Source: HKCCE3408 sp038530555 (GTDB lineage: Bacteria; Pseudomonadota; Alphaproteobacteria; Rhodobacterales; Rhodobacteraceae). From it: a stretch of 64,000 nt of DNA. Both the position numbers and the translations under genes were made by a program. Shown in pieces: positions 52,751 to 60,905 of the stretch. Under the pieces are notes generated by a model. The model searched no databases and had not been told where the DNA came from. It saw nothing but the letters and a program-made list of their open reading frames with translations. Within the stretch, counting starts at the first letter, position 1, and each line of letters starts with the position of its first letter. The stretch covers positions 124,001-188,000 of the forward strand of contig JBCBCN010000008.1 of assembly GCA_038530555.1 (NCBI GenBank), written 5' to 3'.

Positions 52751-53206
52751 GTGTCAGAGGTCAGCCTCACGCCCAAAGAACGCGCCGAGCGGGCCGCCGC
52801 AGCGATGTGGTCGGCGGACCAGGCGAGCGCCTGGCTGGGCATGGCGCTGAATGAGGTAGACGAGGGGCGTGCGACACTCTCGCTGACCGTTGCGCCGCAT
52901 CACACAAACGGACACGGCTTCTGCCATGGCGGGGTGATCTTCGCGCTGGCCGACAGCGCCTTTGCCTTCGCGTGCAACAGCCGCAACCAATCCACCGTCG
53001 CCCAGCACAACGCCATCACCTATATCGCGCCTGCCGCCTTGGGGGATGTGCTGACGGCCGAGGCACGCGAGGTCAGCCTACGCGGGCGCAGCGGAATTTA
53101 CGACGTCCGGGTCACCAACCAAGACGGCAAAGTCATCGCAGAGTTCAGGGGAGGGTCGCGCAGCGTGAAAGGCACGTTGTTCGACGAAGACAAAGGCCAA
53201 TCATGA
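52751..53206 (+). CDS. paaI: Hydroxyphenylacetyl-CoA thioesterase PaaI
   Basis: A 151-residue hotdog thioesterase that hydrolyses dead-end ring-hydroxylated phenylacetyl-CoA esters and so protects CoA pools. NGHGFCHGGVIFALADSAFAFACNS is the PaaI signature with the catalytic Asp region, and the RSGIYDVRVTNQDG strand follows. The start is a GTG at 52751 with GGAGAG upstream. Its stop overlaps paaK (ATGA). Confidence 0.94.
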   Translation: MSEVSLTPKERAERAAAAMWSADQASAWLGMALNEVDEGRATLSLTVAPHHTNGHGFCHGGVIFALADSAFAFACNSRNQSTVAQHNAITYIAPAALGDVLTAEAREVSLRGRSGIYDVRVTNQDGKVIAEFRGGSRSVKGTLFDEDKGQS

Positions 53207-54507
53207 AAGATCTGACACCCGCCCGAGAGAGCCTCGATCCGATCGAAATCGCCTCGGTCGACGAGATCCGCGCGACACAGCTTGAGCGGATGAAATGGTC
53301 ACTCAGCCATGCTTATGAAAACGTGCCGATGTACCGGCAGCGCTTCGATGCGCAGGGCGTGCATCCGAGCGATCTGAAAAGCCTCGCCGATCTGGCGAAA
53401 TTTCCCTTCACGCTCAAAGACGACCTGCGCCAGAATTACCCATTCGGCCTTTTCGCCGTCCCGCGCGAGCAGATCGTGCGAGTGCATGCCTCCTCGGGCA
53501 CGACGGGCAAGCCGACGGTCGTGGGCTACACCAAGGGCGATATCGAGATGTGGGCCGACATGGTCGCCCGTTCCATGCGCGCGAGCGGCACGCGGCCCGG
53601 GGATGTCGCGCATATCGCCTATGGATACGGCCTCTTCACCGGCGGTCTGGGCGCGCACTACGGCGCGGAAAGGCTGGGCTGTACCGTGGTTCCGGTCTCA
53701 GGCGGCATGACCGAGCGGCAGGTGACGCTGATCGAGGATTTTCGGCCATCAACGATCATGGTCACGCCGTCTTATATGCTCAACATCCTGGAGCAATACC
53801 AAAAGGCGGGCCTCGATCCCCGCGACAGCCCGCTGAAGGTGGGGATTTTCGGGGCGGAGCCCTGGACCAACGCCATGCGGCGCGAGGTCGAAGAAGCCTT
53901 CGATATGCACGCCGTCGATATCTATGGCCTGTCCGAAGTGCTGGGGCCCGGAGTGGCGAATGAATGCGTCGAGACCAAGGACGGTCTGCATATCTGGGAG
54001 GATCATTTTTACCCGGAGGTCATTGATCCAGAGACCGGCGCGGTCCTGCCTGATGGCGAGATGGGGGAGCTTGTCTTCACCACGCTGACCAAAGAGGGCC
54101 TTCCGATGATCCGCTACCGCACGCGGGATCTCACTCGGCTGATGCCCGGCACGGCGCGGTCGATGCGGCGGATGGAAAAGATCACCGGGCGCTCGGACGA
54201 CATGATCATTCTGCGCGGCGTCAATGTCTTTCCCACCCAGATCGAGGAGCAGGTCCTCGCGATCCCGGAACTTGGCCCCTATTTCCAGATCGAGCTGACG
54301 CGCGAGGGCCGGATGGACGCGATGGCGGTCCGTGTCGAAGCGACGCCCGCCTCTGCGTCCCAAGGTGAGGCGACGGGCGCAGTGCTCGCGGCCAAGATCA
54401 AAGATGTCGTGGGGGTCTCCTGCACCGTCAGTGTCGGCGAGCCCGGCTCGGTCGAGCGCAGCCAGGGCAAAGCGCGCCGCGTCATCGACGCCCGCCCCAA
54501 GGATTAG
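53203..54507 (+). CDS. paaK: Phenylacetate-CoA ligase
   Basis: An adenylate-forming enzyme of 434 residues that activates phenylacetate with CoA and ATP. The P-loop SSGTTGKPT is at residues 97-105; YGLSEVLGPGVA, the RTRDLTR motif and GRSDDMIILRGVNVFPTQIE are typical of PaaK. The start ATG overlaps the paaI stop. It opens the phenylacetyl-CoA pathway in this cluster. Confidence 0.97.
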   Translation: MKDLTPARESLDPIEIASVDEIRATQLERMKWSLSHAYENVPMYRQRFDAQGVHPSDLKSLADLAKFPFTLKDDLRQNYPFGLFAVPREQIVRVHASSGTTGKPTVVGYTKGDIEMWADMVARSMRASGTRPGDVAHIAYGYGLFTGGLGAHYGAERLGCTVVPVSGGMTERQVTLIEDFRPSTIMVTPSYMLNILEQYQKAGLDPRDSPLKVGIFGAEPWTNAMRREVEEAFDMHAVDIYGLSEVLGPGVANECVETKDGLHIWEDHFYPEVIDPETGAVLPDGEMGELVFTTLTKEGLPMIRYRTRDLTRLMPGTARSMRRMEKITGRSDDMIILRGVNVFPTQIEEQVLAIPELGPYFQIELTREGRMDAMAVRVEATPASASQGEATGAVLAAKIKDVVGVSCTVSVGEPGSVERSQGKARRVIDARPKD

Positions 54508-54511
54508 CGCC

Positions 54512-55123
54512 TTGGTCCGCACCATCGCCAAAGACCACGACGCCAAGCGGCAGCGGATCCTGGATGTGGCGGCGTCGGTCTTCGCCCGTGAGGGGATCGC
54601 GCGCGCCTCGATGAATGAGGTCGCCCGGGCCTGCGGCATCTCGAAGGCAAATATCTACCATTATTACGCCAGCAAGGACGATCTGCTGTTTGATATCCTC
54701 GACAGCTATCTGTCCGAGCTGCGCGATCGGATTTGCGGGCTGGATCTGACGAGCGCGGCGCCGCCCGACTGCCTGCGCCTCATCTGTCAGGAGTTTCTGC
54801 TGGCCTATGAGGGGATGGATCATGAGCACAAGATCCAAACCGAAGGCCTGCCGCTGCTTGCGGTCGACAAGCAAGAGGTGCTGCGCGGCTATCAGCGCGA
54901 CTTGGTGGGGCGGGTCTCGACCATCTTGACCGATTGCGCACCCAAGGCCCTGGCCCAAGACAAGGCGCTCAGGCGAGAGCTGACGATGTCGGTCTTTGGC
55001 ATGCTGAATTGGTTTTACATGTGGAAGCCCAGGGCCGACCGCGCGTCGCGTCTGAGCTATGGCGATAGGGTCGCGACCCTGATGCTAGAGGGGCTGCGCG
55101 GCTTCGAGGGCGACGACGCGTAG
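54512..55123 (+). CDS. paaR: TetR-family regulator of phenylacetate genes
   Basis: A 203-residue repressor with an N-terminal TetR helix-turn-helix (residues about 8-55: RQRILDVAASVFAREGIARASMNEVARACGISKANIYHYYASKDDLL). The rest is alpha-helical with no other domain, as usual for a CoA-ester-sensing TetR. The start is TTG at 54512, only 4 bases after the paaK stop, with AAGGA eight bases ahead. Phenylacetyl-CoA as inducer is inferred from the known PaaR proteins. Confidence 0.9.
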   Translation: MVRTIAKDHDAKRQRILDVAASVFAREGIARASMNEVARACGISKANIYHYYASKDDLLFDILDSYLSELRDRICGLDLTSAAPPDCLRLICQEFLLAYEGMDHEHKIQTEGLPLLAVDKQEVLRGYQRDLVGRVSTILTDCAPKALAQDKALRRELTMSVFGMLNWFYMWKPRADRASRLSYGDRVATLMLEGLRGFEGDDA

Positions 55124-55192
55124 GCGCCTGCGCGCCTTCAGGGCCAATCTTCAGGGTCTATAAAGTTACAAAAAAATCTGTTGGCGAGAAAT

Positions 55193-55208
55193 GCGTAACA
55201 TGTTATGC
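55193..55208. promoter_or_regulatory. Palindrome before paaJ (operator candidate)
   Basis: GCGTAACATGTTATGC contains the perfect core TAACATGTTA, and the outer bases are near-symmetrical. It lies 30 bases before the paaJ start, in a short stretch of AT-rich DNA that probably holds the promoter. Its sequence differs from the palindrome before paaZ/paaI, so it may bind another regulator. Confidence 0.65.
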
Positions 55209-55237
55209 AAAAGTAGCCACGCTGCGCCGGAGCCTGA

Positions 55238-56434
55238 ATGTCCGCTTTCATCCTCGATGCCATTCGCACGCCGATCGGTCGCTATGGTGGAGCTTTGTCC
55301 TCCATCCGGACCGATGACCTGGCGGCTCTGCCTATCGCGGAACTGGTTCGGCGCAACCCGGATGTGGATTTCGCGACCGTCGACGATGTGATCCTCGGCG
55401 ATGCCAATCAGGCGGGCGAAGACAACCGCAATGTCGCTCGGATGGCCGCACTTCTGGCTGGTCTGCCCGACGCCGTGCCGGGAACCACGATCAACCGGCT
55501 CTGCGCCTCGGGCATGGATGCGGTGGGCATGGCCGCGCGCGCGATCAAGGCGGGCGATTACCGTCTGGCCATCGCGGGCGGTGTCGAGAGCATGAGCCGC
55601 GCACCCTTTGTGATGCCCAAGGCCGAGGCCGGGTTTTCGCGCGCCAATGCCGTCTATGACACAACCATCGGCTGGCGCTTTATCAATGCCAAGATGCAGG
55701 CCGACTATGGCACCGACACGATGCCCCAGACGGCGGACAACGTGGCCGATGACTACGCCGTCTCTCGCGAGGATCAGGATGCCTTCGCGGCTCGGTCTCA
55801 GGCGCGCTATGCCGCCGCAGCCGAGGCGGGTCTTTTCGCCGACGAACTGCTCCGCGTGGAGGTCCCCCAGCGTAAGGGCGATCCGATCATCTTTGCCACC
55901 GATGAGCACCCCCGCCCCGGCACCGATGTCGCAAGGCTCAGCAAGCTCAAGGGCGTGAACGGGCCCGACAAAACCGTCACGGCCGGTAACGCATCGGGCG
56001 TCAACGATGGCGCCGCGGCGCTTCTTTTGGGCGATGAGGCAGCGGCAAAAACCACGGCGCCCCTGGCCCGCGTCGTTGCCATGGCCGCCGCGGGCGTGGC
56101 GCCGCGCGTCATGGGCATCGGCCCGGTGCCTGCGGTGCGCAAGGTGCTGGAGCGGACGGGGCTCAGCCTGGATCAGATGGACGTGATTGAGTTGAACGAG
56201 GCATTCGCCGCGCAAGGCTTGGCCGTGCTTCGCGCGCTGGGACTGCCTGACGACGCGCCCCATGTGAACCCGAACGGCGGCGCCATCGCGCTGGGCCATC
56301 CCCTGGGCATGTCGGGCGCCCGGCTTGTTATGACTGCGGCCTATCAGTTGCGCCGGACGGGCGGACGCTATGCGCTATGTACGATGTGTGTTGGCGTGGG
56401 CCAGGGCACCGCACTCATTCTTGAACGCACGTAA
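55238..56434 (+). CDS. paaJ: 3-Oxoadipyl-CoA/3-oxo-5,6-dehydrosuberyl-CoA thiolase
   Basis: A 398-residue thiolase that cleaves the 3-oxo-CoA intermediates of phenylacetate (and of the beta-ketoadipate pathway when called PcaF). The active-site cysteine is in NRLCASGMDAVG near residue 90; the second set is NPNGGAIALGHPLGMSGARL (His) and CTMCVGVGQG (Cys). Location before paaABCDE supports the PaaJ function. Confidence 0.93.
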   Translation: MSAFILDAIRTPIGRYGGALSSIRTDDLAALPIAELVRRNPDVDFATVDDVILGDANQAGEDNRNVARMAALLAGLPDAVPGTTINRLCASGMDAVGMAARAIKAGDYRLAIAGGVESMSRAPFVMPKAEAGFSRANAVYDTTIGWRFINAKMQADYGTDTMPQTADNVADDYAVSREDQDAFAARSQARYAAAAEAGLFADELLRVEVPQRKGDPIIFATDEHPRPGTDVARLSKLKGVNGPDKTVTAGNASGVNDGAAALLLGDEAAAKTTAPLARVVAMAAAGVAPRVMGIGPVPAVRKVLERTGLSLDQMDVIELNEAFAAQGLAVLRALGLPDDAPHVNPNGGAIALGHPLGMSGARLVMTAAYQLRRTGGRYALCTMCVGVGQGTALILERT

Positions 56435-56448
56435 GGGAGGAGACCCTC

Positions 56449-57426
56449 ATGTACGCACAAATGATCAAATCGGAAGCGAGCCAGGACGACCCCGAAAAGC
56501 TTGCCGCGTTCCAGGCGAGGATCGATGCGGGCGAGAAGATCGAGCCGAAAGACTGGATGCCCGAGGGCTATCGCAAGACGCTCATTCGCCAGATCGGGCA
56601 ACATGCCCATTCCGAGATCGTCGGCCAGCTGCCCGAGGGCAACTGGATCACCCGCGCCCCCTCGCTGGAGCGTAAGGCGAACCTCTTGGCCAAAGTGCAG
56701 GATGAGGCAGGGCACGGGCTCTACCTTTACTGTGCAGTCGAGACTCTGGGTGTTTCCCGCGATGAGCTGACCGAGATGCTTCTTGACGGACGGATGAAGT
56801 ATTCCTCGATCTTCAATTACCCCACGCTGACCTGGGCCGATATGGGCGCCGTTGGCTGGCTCGTGGATGGGGCGGCGATCATGAACCAGGTGCCGCTGCA
56901 GCGGACGTCCTTCGGCCCCTACGCCCGCGCCATGGTGCGGATCTGCAAGGAAGAGAGCTTCCACCAGCGCCAGGGCTATCACCTGCTGATGCATATGGTG
57001 AAGGGCACGCCCGAGCAAAAACGCATGTGCCAGGATGCCCTCAACCGCATGTGGTATCCCGCGCTGATGATGTTCGGCCCCTCCGACAAAGACAGCGTGC
57101 ATTCGGCGCAGTCGATGGCCTGGAAGATCAAGATGAACACCAATGACGAGCTGCGCCAAAAGTTCGTCGATGAGACCGTGCCGCAGGCGGAATATCTGGG
57201 CCTGACCGTGCCCGATGAGAACCTGCGCTGGAACAAGGAGAAGGGCGGCTATGACTTCACCGAGCCCGATTGGTCCGAGTTCTTCGATGTCATCCAGGGC
57301 AACGGCCCCTGCAATGTCGACCGCCTCGCCGCACGGCAAAAGGCCTGGGACGATGGCGCCTGGGTGCGCGAGGCGATGCTGGCCCATGCCGACAAAAAGG
57401 CCGCGCGGCGCAAGGCGGCGGAGTAG
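56449..57426 (+). CDS. paaA: 1,2-Phenylacetyl-CoA epoxidase subunit PaaA
   Basis: The catalytic di-iron subunit (325 residues) of the multicomponent epoxidase that makes ring-1,2-epoxyphenylacetyl-CoA. It is a ferritin-like four-helix protein with metal ligands in KVQDEAGHGLYLY and KEESFHQRQGYHLL. A GGGAGGAG ribosome-binding site precedes the ATG. The order A-B-C-D-E that follows is the standard operon order. Confidence 0.98.
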   Translation: MYAQMIKSEASQDDPEKLAAFQARIDAGEKIEPKDWMPEGYRKTLIRQIGQHAHSEIVGQLPEGNWITRAPSLERKANLLAKVQDEAGHGLYLYCAVETLGVSRDELTEMLLDGRMKYSSIFNYPTLTWADMGAVGWLVDGAAIMNQVPLQRTSFGPYARAMVRICKEESFHQRQGYHLLMHMVKGTPEQKRMCQDALNRMWYPALMMFGPSDKDSVHSAQSMAWKIKMNTNDELRQKFVDETVPQAEYLGLTVPDENLRWNKEKGGYDFTEPDWSEFFDVIQGNGPCNVDRLAARQKAWDDGAWVREAMLAHADKKAARRKAAE

Positions 57427-57430
57427 ACCC

Positions 57431-57715
57431 ATGTCTAGAGAATGGCCGCTTTGGGAGGTTTTTATCCGGGGACAGCACGGGATGAGCCACCGGCATGTCG
57501 GCTCGCTCCATGCCCCGGATGAGGAGCGCGCGATCAAAAACGCCCGTGACGTCTATACCAGACGCAACGAGGGCGTGAGCATTTGGGTTGTCGAGGCGCG
57601 CCATATCGCGGCCTCCAGCCCTTCGGAGAAGGGCCCGATGTTCGATCCCTCCCGCGACAAGGTCTATCGCCATCCGACCTTCTATAAGATCCCCGATGAT
57701 GTGGGGAAGATGTGA
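57431..57715 (+). CDS. paaB: 1,2-Phenylacetyl-CoA epoxidase subunit PaaB
   Basis: A 94-residue small subunit that bridges the PaaA-PaaC complex. WEVFIRGQHGMSHRHVGSLHA and the DPSRDKVYRHPTFYKIP end are typical. It starts 4 bases after paaA, and its stop overlaps the paaC start (TGATG). Confidence 0.97.
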   Translation: MSREWPLWEVFIRGQHGMSHRHVGSLHAPDEERAIKNARDVYTRRNEGVSIWVVEARHIAASSPSEKGPMFDPSRDKVYRHPTFYKIPDDVGKM

Positions 57716-58491
57716 TGGCGGCTCAGGATTTATCGCATCAAGAGGCGCTCTTTGAGTTTCTCCTGCGCCAGGGCGACAACGCACTGGTTCTGGGCCACCG
57801 CCTGTCGGAATGGTGCGGCATGGGGCCAGTGCTTGAGGAGGATATCGCGCTGGCCAATACCGCGCTCGATCTGATCGGGCAGACGCGCCTTTGGCTGAGC
57901 CTCGCGGGCGAGGTCGAAGGCAGAGGCCGGGGTGAGAATGAGCTGGCTTATCTGCGCGACGCCTATGATTTCCGCAACGCGCTGCTCCTCGAAGTGCCCA
58001 ACGAGAACTTCGGCCGCACGATCCTGCGAGAGTTCTTCTTCGATGCGTTTCAACTGCCCTGGCTGACCGCGCTGACGGAAAGCCGCCATGAGCGTGTCGC
58101 CGAGATCGCGGCGAAATCCGCCAAGGAGGCCGCCTATCACCTGGAACGCTCCGCGGAGACGGTGATCGCCCTGGGTGACGGGACCGAGGAGAGCCACCGG
58201 ATTATGGCCGAGGCGCTCGAATATCTCTGGCCCTATACCGGCGAGCTGATGCTCGATGACGCGGTGGATCAGGCGATGGTCGAGGACGCGGTCGCGCCCC
58301 TGCCCTCGAGCATCCGCCCGGCCTGGGATCAGAATGTCGACGCCTGTCTAGCCGAGGCCCTGCTGAGCCGGCCGGACAGCGATTTCGCCCATCGCGGCGG
58401 CCGCGCGGGACTGCGCCATACCGAACATCTGGGCCATATGCTGGCGCAGATGCAGGTGCTCCAACGCTCTCATCCCGGCGCCACATGGTAG
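57715..58491 (+). CDS. paaC: 1,2-Phenylacetyl-CoA epoxidase subunit PaaC
   Basis: A 258-residue ferritin-like structural partner of PaaA that lacks a working metal site in known complexes. LGHRLSEWCGMGPVLEEDIALANTALDLIGQTRLW and the GRAGLRHTEHLGHMLAQMQVLQR end match the family. Its stop overlaps the paaD start by 7 bases. Confidence 0.97.
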   Translation: MAAQDLSHQEALFEFLLRQGDNALVLGHRLSEWCGMGPVLEEDIALANTALDLIGQTRLWLSLAGEVEGRGRGENELAYLRDAYDFRNALLLEVPNENFGRTILREFFFDAFQLPWLTALTESRHERVAEIAAKSAKEAAYHLERSAETVIALGDGTEESHRIMAEALEYLWPYTGELMLDDAVDQAMVEDAVAPLPSSIRPAWDQNVDACLAEALLSRPDSDFAHRGGRAGLRHTEHLGHMLAQMQVLQRSHPGATW

Positions 58492-58955
58492 AGGCAGAGA
58501 CCATAACCGAGGCCCAGATTTGGGGCTGGCTCGAGGATGTGCCCGATCCGGAAATCCCGGTGATCTCGGTCGTGGATCTGGGCGTGATCCGCGGTGTGGA
58601 GCTGTCGGATGGCGGGGCGGTCATCACGATCACGCCGACCTATTCGGGCTGTCCCGCGATGTCGATTATTTCCCTCGATATCGAGCTGGCCCTGGCCAAG
58701 CGCGGCCTCGAAAAGGTGAGCTTCAAGACCAAGCTCGCCCCGGCCTGGACCACGGATTGGCTGTCTGCGAAGGGCCGCGCACGGCTGGAGGATTACGGCA
58801 TCGCGCCGCCCCAGCCCGCAGGCGGGCCCGAGCGCTGTCCGCATTGCAAAAGCACGGCCGTCGAAAAGGTCAGCCAATTCGGCTCGACCGCCTGCAAGGC
58901 ACAGTGGCGCTGCGGCGACTGCCTGGAACCCTTCGACTATTTCAAGTGCATCTGA
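58485..58955 (+). CDS. paaD: Phenylacetate epoxidase assembly protein PaaD
   Basis: A 156-residue MIP18/DUF59-type protein thought to help build the di-iron or iron-sulfur centres of the epoxidase. The first half has DVPDPEIPVISVVDLGVIR and TYSGCPAM, the conserved cysteine loop; the C-terminal part has a zinc-ribbon-like set CPHCKS, ACKAQWRCGDC. It overlaps paaC, and paaE follows after 12 bases. Confidence 0.96.
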   Translation: MVEAETITEAQIWGWLEDVPDPEIPVISVVDLGVIRGVELSDGGAVITITPTYSGCPAMSIISLDIELALAKRGLEKVSFKTKLAPAWTTDWLSAKGRARLEDYGIAPPQPAGGPERCPHCKSTAVEKVSQFGSTACKAQWRCGDCLEPFDYFKCI

Positions 58956-58967
58956 GGACCGCGAAGA

Positions 58968-60032
58968 ATGCCCAGATTCCATGAAATGACCGTTACCGAC
59001 ATCGACAAAACGATCCGCGACGCCGTCGTGGTCACCCTGGATCCCGACGGTGCCGATTTCAGCTTCACGCCCGGCCAATACCTGACCTTCCGCCGCGATT
59101 TCGACGGCGAAGAGCTGCGCCGCTCCTATTCCATCTGTTCAGGCCGTGAGGACGGGGTGCTGCAGGTGGGGATCAAGCGCGTCGATGGTGGTGCGTTCTC
59201 GACCTGGGCCAATACCGATCTCAAGATCGGCGACCGCCTTGAGGCGATGCCGCCCATGGGCAGTTTTTACGCCGCCCCGGACGCGGACGCGCCGCATTTT
59301 CTGGGCTTCGCCGCCGGCTCGGGTATCACGCCGATCCTGTCGATCCTTCGCAGCGAGCTGGCCGCCAACCCGCTGGCGGAATTCACCCTCGTTTACGCCA
59401 ATCGCAACATCAACACGATCATGTTCCGCGATGAGCTGGCCGATCTCAAAGACCTCTATATGGGGCGCTTCAATCTGATCCATGTTCTCACCGACGAGGC
59501 GCAGGATATCGATCTTTTCCAGGGCCGCATCGACGGGCAGAAATGCGCGGATCTGTTCGCGCGCTGGATCGATGTCGCCTCGGTAAACACCGCGTTCATC
59601 TGCGGCCCCGAAGGCATGATGACGGCCGTTGCGTCCTCGCTGGAGGCGCATGGCCTGCGCAAAGATCAGATCCGCTTCGAGCTGTTCGCCAGCGCGCAGC
59701 CCGGTCGCGCAAAGCTCCGCCCCAGATCCGATGCCGACCGGACGGAGGGGATCGCGGCCCGCGTCACCCTGGATGGGGAGAGCCGCAGTTTCACGATGGA
59801 CCGCGATGTCAGCCTGCTTGAGGCGGCGATCACCAACAAGGTGGACGCGCCCTATGCTTGCAAGGCCGGCGTCTGTTCGACCTGCAAGTGCAAGGTCTTG
59901 CGCGGTGAGGTGGAGATGCTCGCCAATCACGCGCTAGAGGATTATGAGGTCGAGCAAGGATATGTCCTGAGTTGTCAGGCCTTCGCGAGATCGGATGATG
60001 TGGTTTGGGATTATGATCAAGCCGGACATTAG
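58968..60032 (+). CDS. paaE: 1,2-Phenylacetyl-CoA epoxidase reductase subunit PaaE
   Basis: The NAD(P)H-dependent reductase (354 residues) that feeds electrons to PaaAC. The FAD-binding RRSYSICSG, the nicotinamide site AAGSGITPILSI and the C-terminal plant-type [2Fe-2S] ferredoxin domain with CKAGVCSTCKC and a distal cysteine in VLSCQA are all in order. It closes the epoxidase operon; a regulator gene follows. Confidence 0.97.
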   Translation: MPRFHEMTVTDIDKTIRDAVVVTLDPDGADFSFTPGQYLTFRRDFDGEELRRSYSICSGREDGVLQVGIKRVDGGAFSTWANTDLKIGDRLEAMPPMGSFYAAPDADAPHFLGFAAGSGITPILSILRSELAANPLAEFTLVYANRNINTIMFRDELADLKDLYMGRFNLIHVLTDEAQDIDLFQGRIDGQKCADLFARWIDVASVNTAFICGPEGMMTAVASSLEAHGLRKDQIRFELFASAQPGRAKLRPRSDADRTEGIAARVTLDGESRSFTMDRDVSLLEAAITNKVDAPYACKAGVCSTCKCKVLRGEVEMLANHALEDYEVEQGYVLSCQAFARSDDVVWDYDQAGH

Positions 60033-60063
60033 CGCGCCCTACCGCCGCGCATCGCGGGCGCGC
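60032..60063 (+). promoter_or_regulatory. Hairpin between paaE stop and paaX-like start
   Basis: GCGCGCCC (60032-60039) pairs with GGGCGCGC (60056-60063) around a 16-base loop. There is no T-run, so it is not an ordinary terminator. It covers the place where the ribosome-binding site of the next gene (GTG at 60066) should be, so it may lower translation of that regulator. Confidence 0.55.
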
Positions 60064-60065
60064 CC

Positions 60066-60821
60066 GTGACGACCCTCGGGAGCGGTCTGGAAGTGCCTGC
60101 GTCCTCGGCGCAGACGCAAATCGCAGAGCTTGTCGGCCTGGACACGCTCAAGACCTGGTCCCTCATCGCGACGCTTTTCGGCGATCTCGACGGCGAGGAG
60201 CTGTCCGGCGCCCAGATCCGCCGTTTGCTCTCCCATATCGGCCTCAAGCCCGAGGCGATCCGCGTGGCGCTGCACCGCCTGAGGTCCGACGGCTGGATCG
60301 TCTCAACGAAACAGGGGCGGGAGGCGGTCTATCGGATGTCGCCCACGGCCCGCGCCGAAACCCGCACCGTGGCCCCGAGCATCTACCGCGACCCGGCAGA
60401 GCCCGCTGAGCCCTGGCAGTTCGAACTTTTTCGCGACGCGCCGACAAATCCGCGCGCGATCCTCCTCAATCGTAATCTCGGACTTGTTCCCGGAGGCGCA
60501 GGCAACTCTGATCCTGAGACACTCGCGCTACGTCTCGACGGCGCGACGCTGCCCGCCTGGGTGGAGTCGTCCCTGGTGTCGGACCATCTGCGCGACATCG
60601 CCCAGAGGCTTTCTGCCTTGGCCGCGGGCTATACCGGGCAAGCCCGCGAGATCGATGCGCTCACCACGCGGCTGCTCGTCCTGCACCACTGGCGCCGCAT
60701 CGCGCTCAGACCCGGAAGCTGGGCCCATGCCAGCCTGCTCCCCCAGGGCGCTATTGCCCGCTGCCACGTCGCCGTTTTCGACTTTCTGGCGCGAACCGAG
60801 CGGATGACCGAGGCGTTTTGA
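60066..60821 (+). CDS. paaX: PaaX-family transcriptional regulator
   Basis: A 251-residue protein with an N-terminal winged-helix part (QIAELVGLDTLKTWSLIATLFGDL ... ALHRLRSDGWIV) and a longer C-terminal domain with LLVLHHWRRIALRPGSWAHASLLP, as in PaaX-like regulators. It starts with GTG. In E. coli PaaX represses phenylacetate genes and responds to phenylacetyl-CoA; here a TetR-type regulator is also present, so this protein may have another role. Confidence 0.85.
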   Translation: MTTLGSGLEVPASSAQTQIAELVGLDTLKTWSLIATLFGDLDGEELSGAQIRRLLSHIGLKPEAIRVALHRLRSDGWIVSTKQGREAVYRMSPTARAETRTVAPSIYRDPAEPAEPWQFELFRDAPTNPRAILLNRNLGLVPGGAGNSDPETLALRLDGATLPAWVESSLVSDHLRDIAQRLSALAAGYTGQAREIDALTTRLLVLHHWRRIALRPGSWAHASLLPQGAIARCHVAVFDFLARTERMTEAF

Positions 60822-60905
60822 GCTCCGCGACTGCAGGGTAACCGATCCCATCTCGACCCCGACCGCCCATCGTTTATGGTCCCGCTAGGCATCAAGGAGA
60901 GCGGC

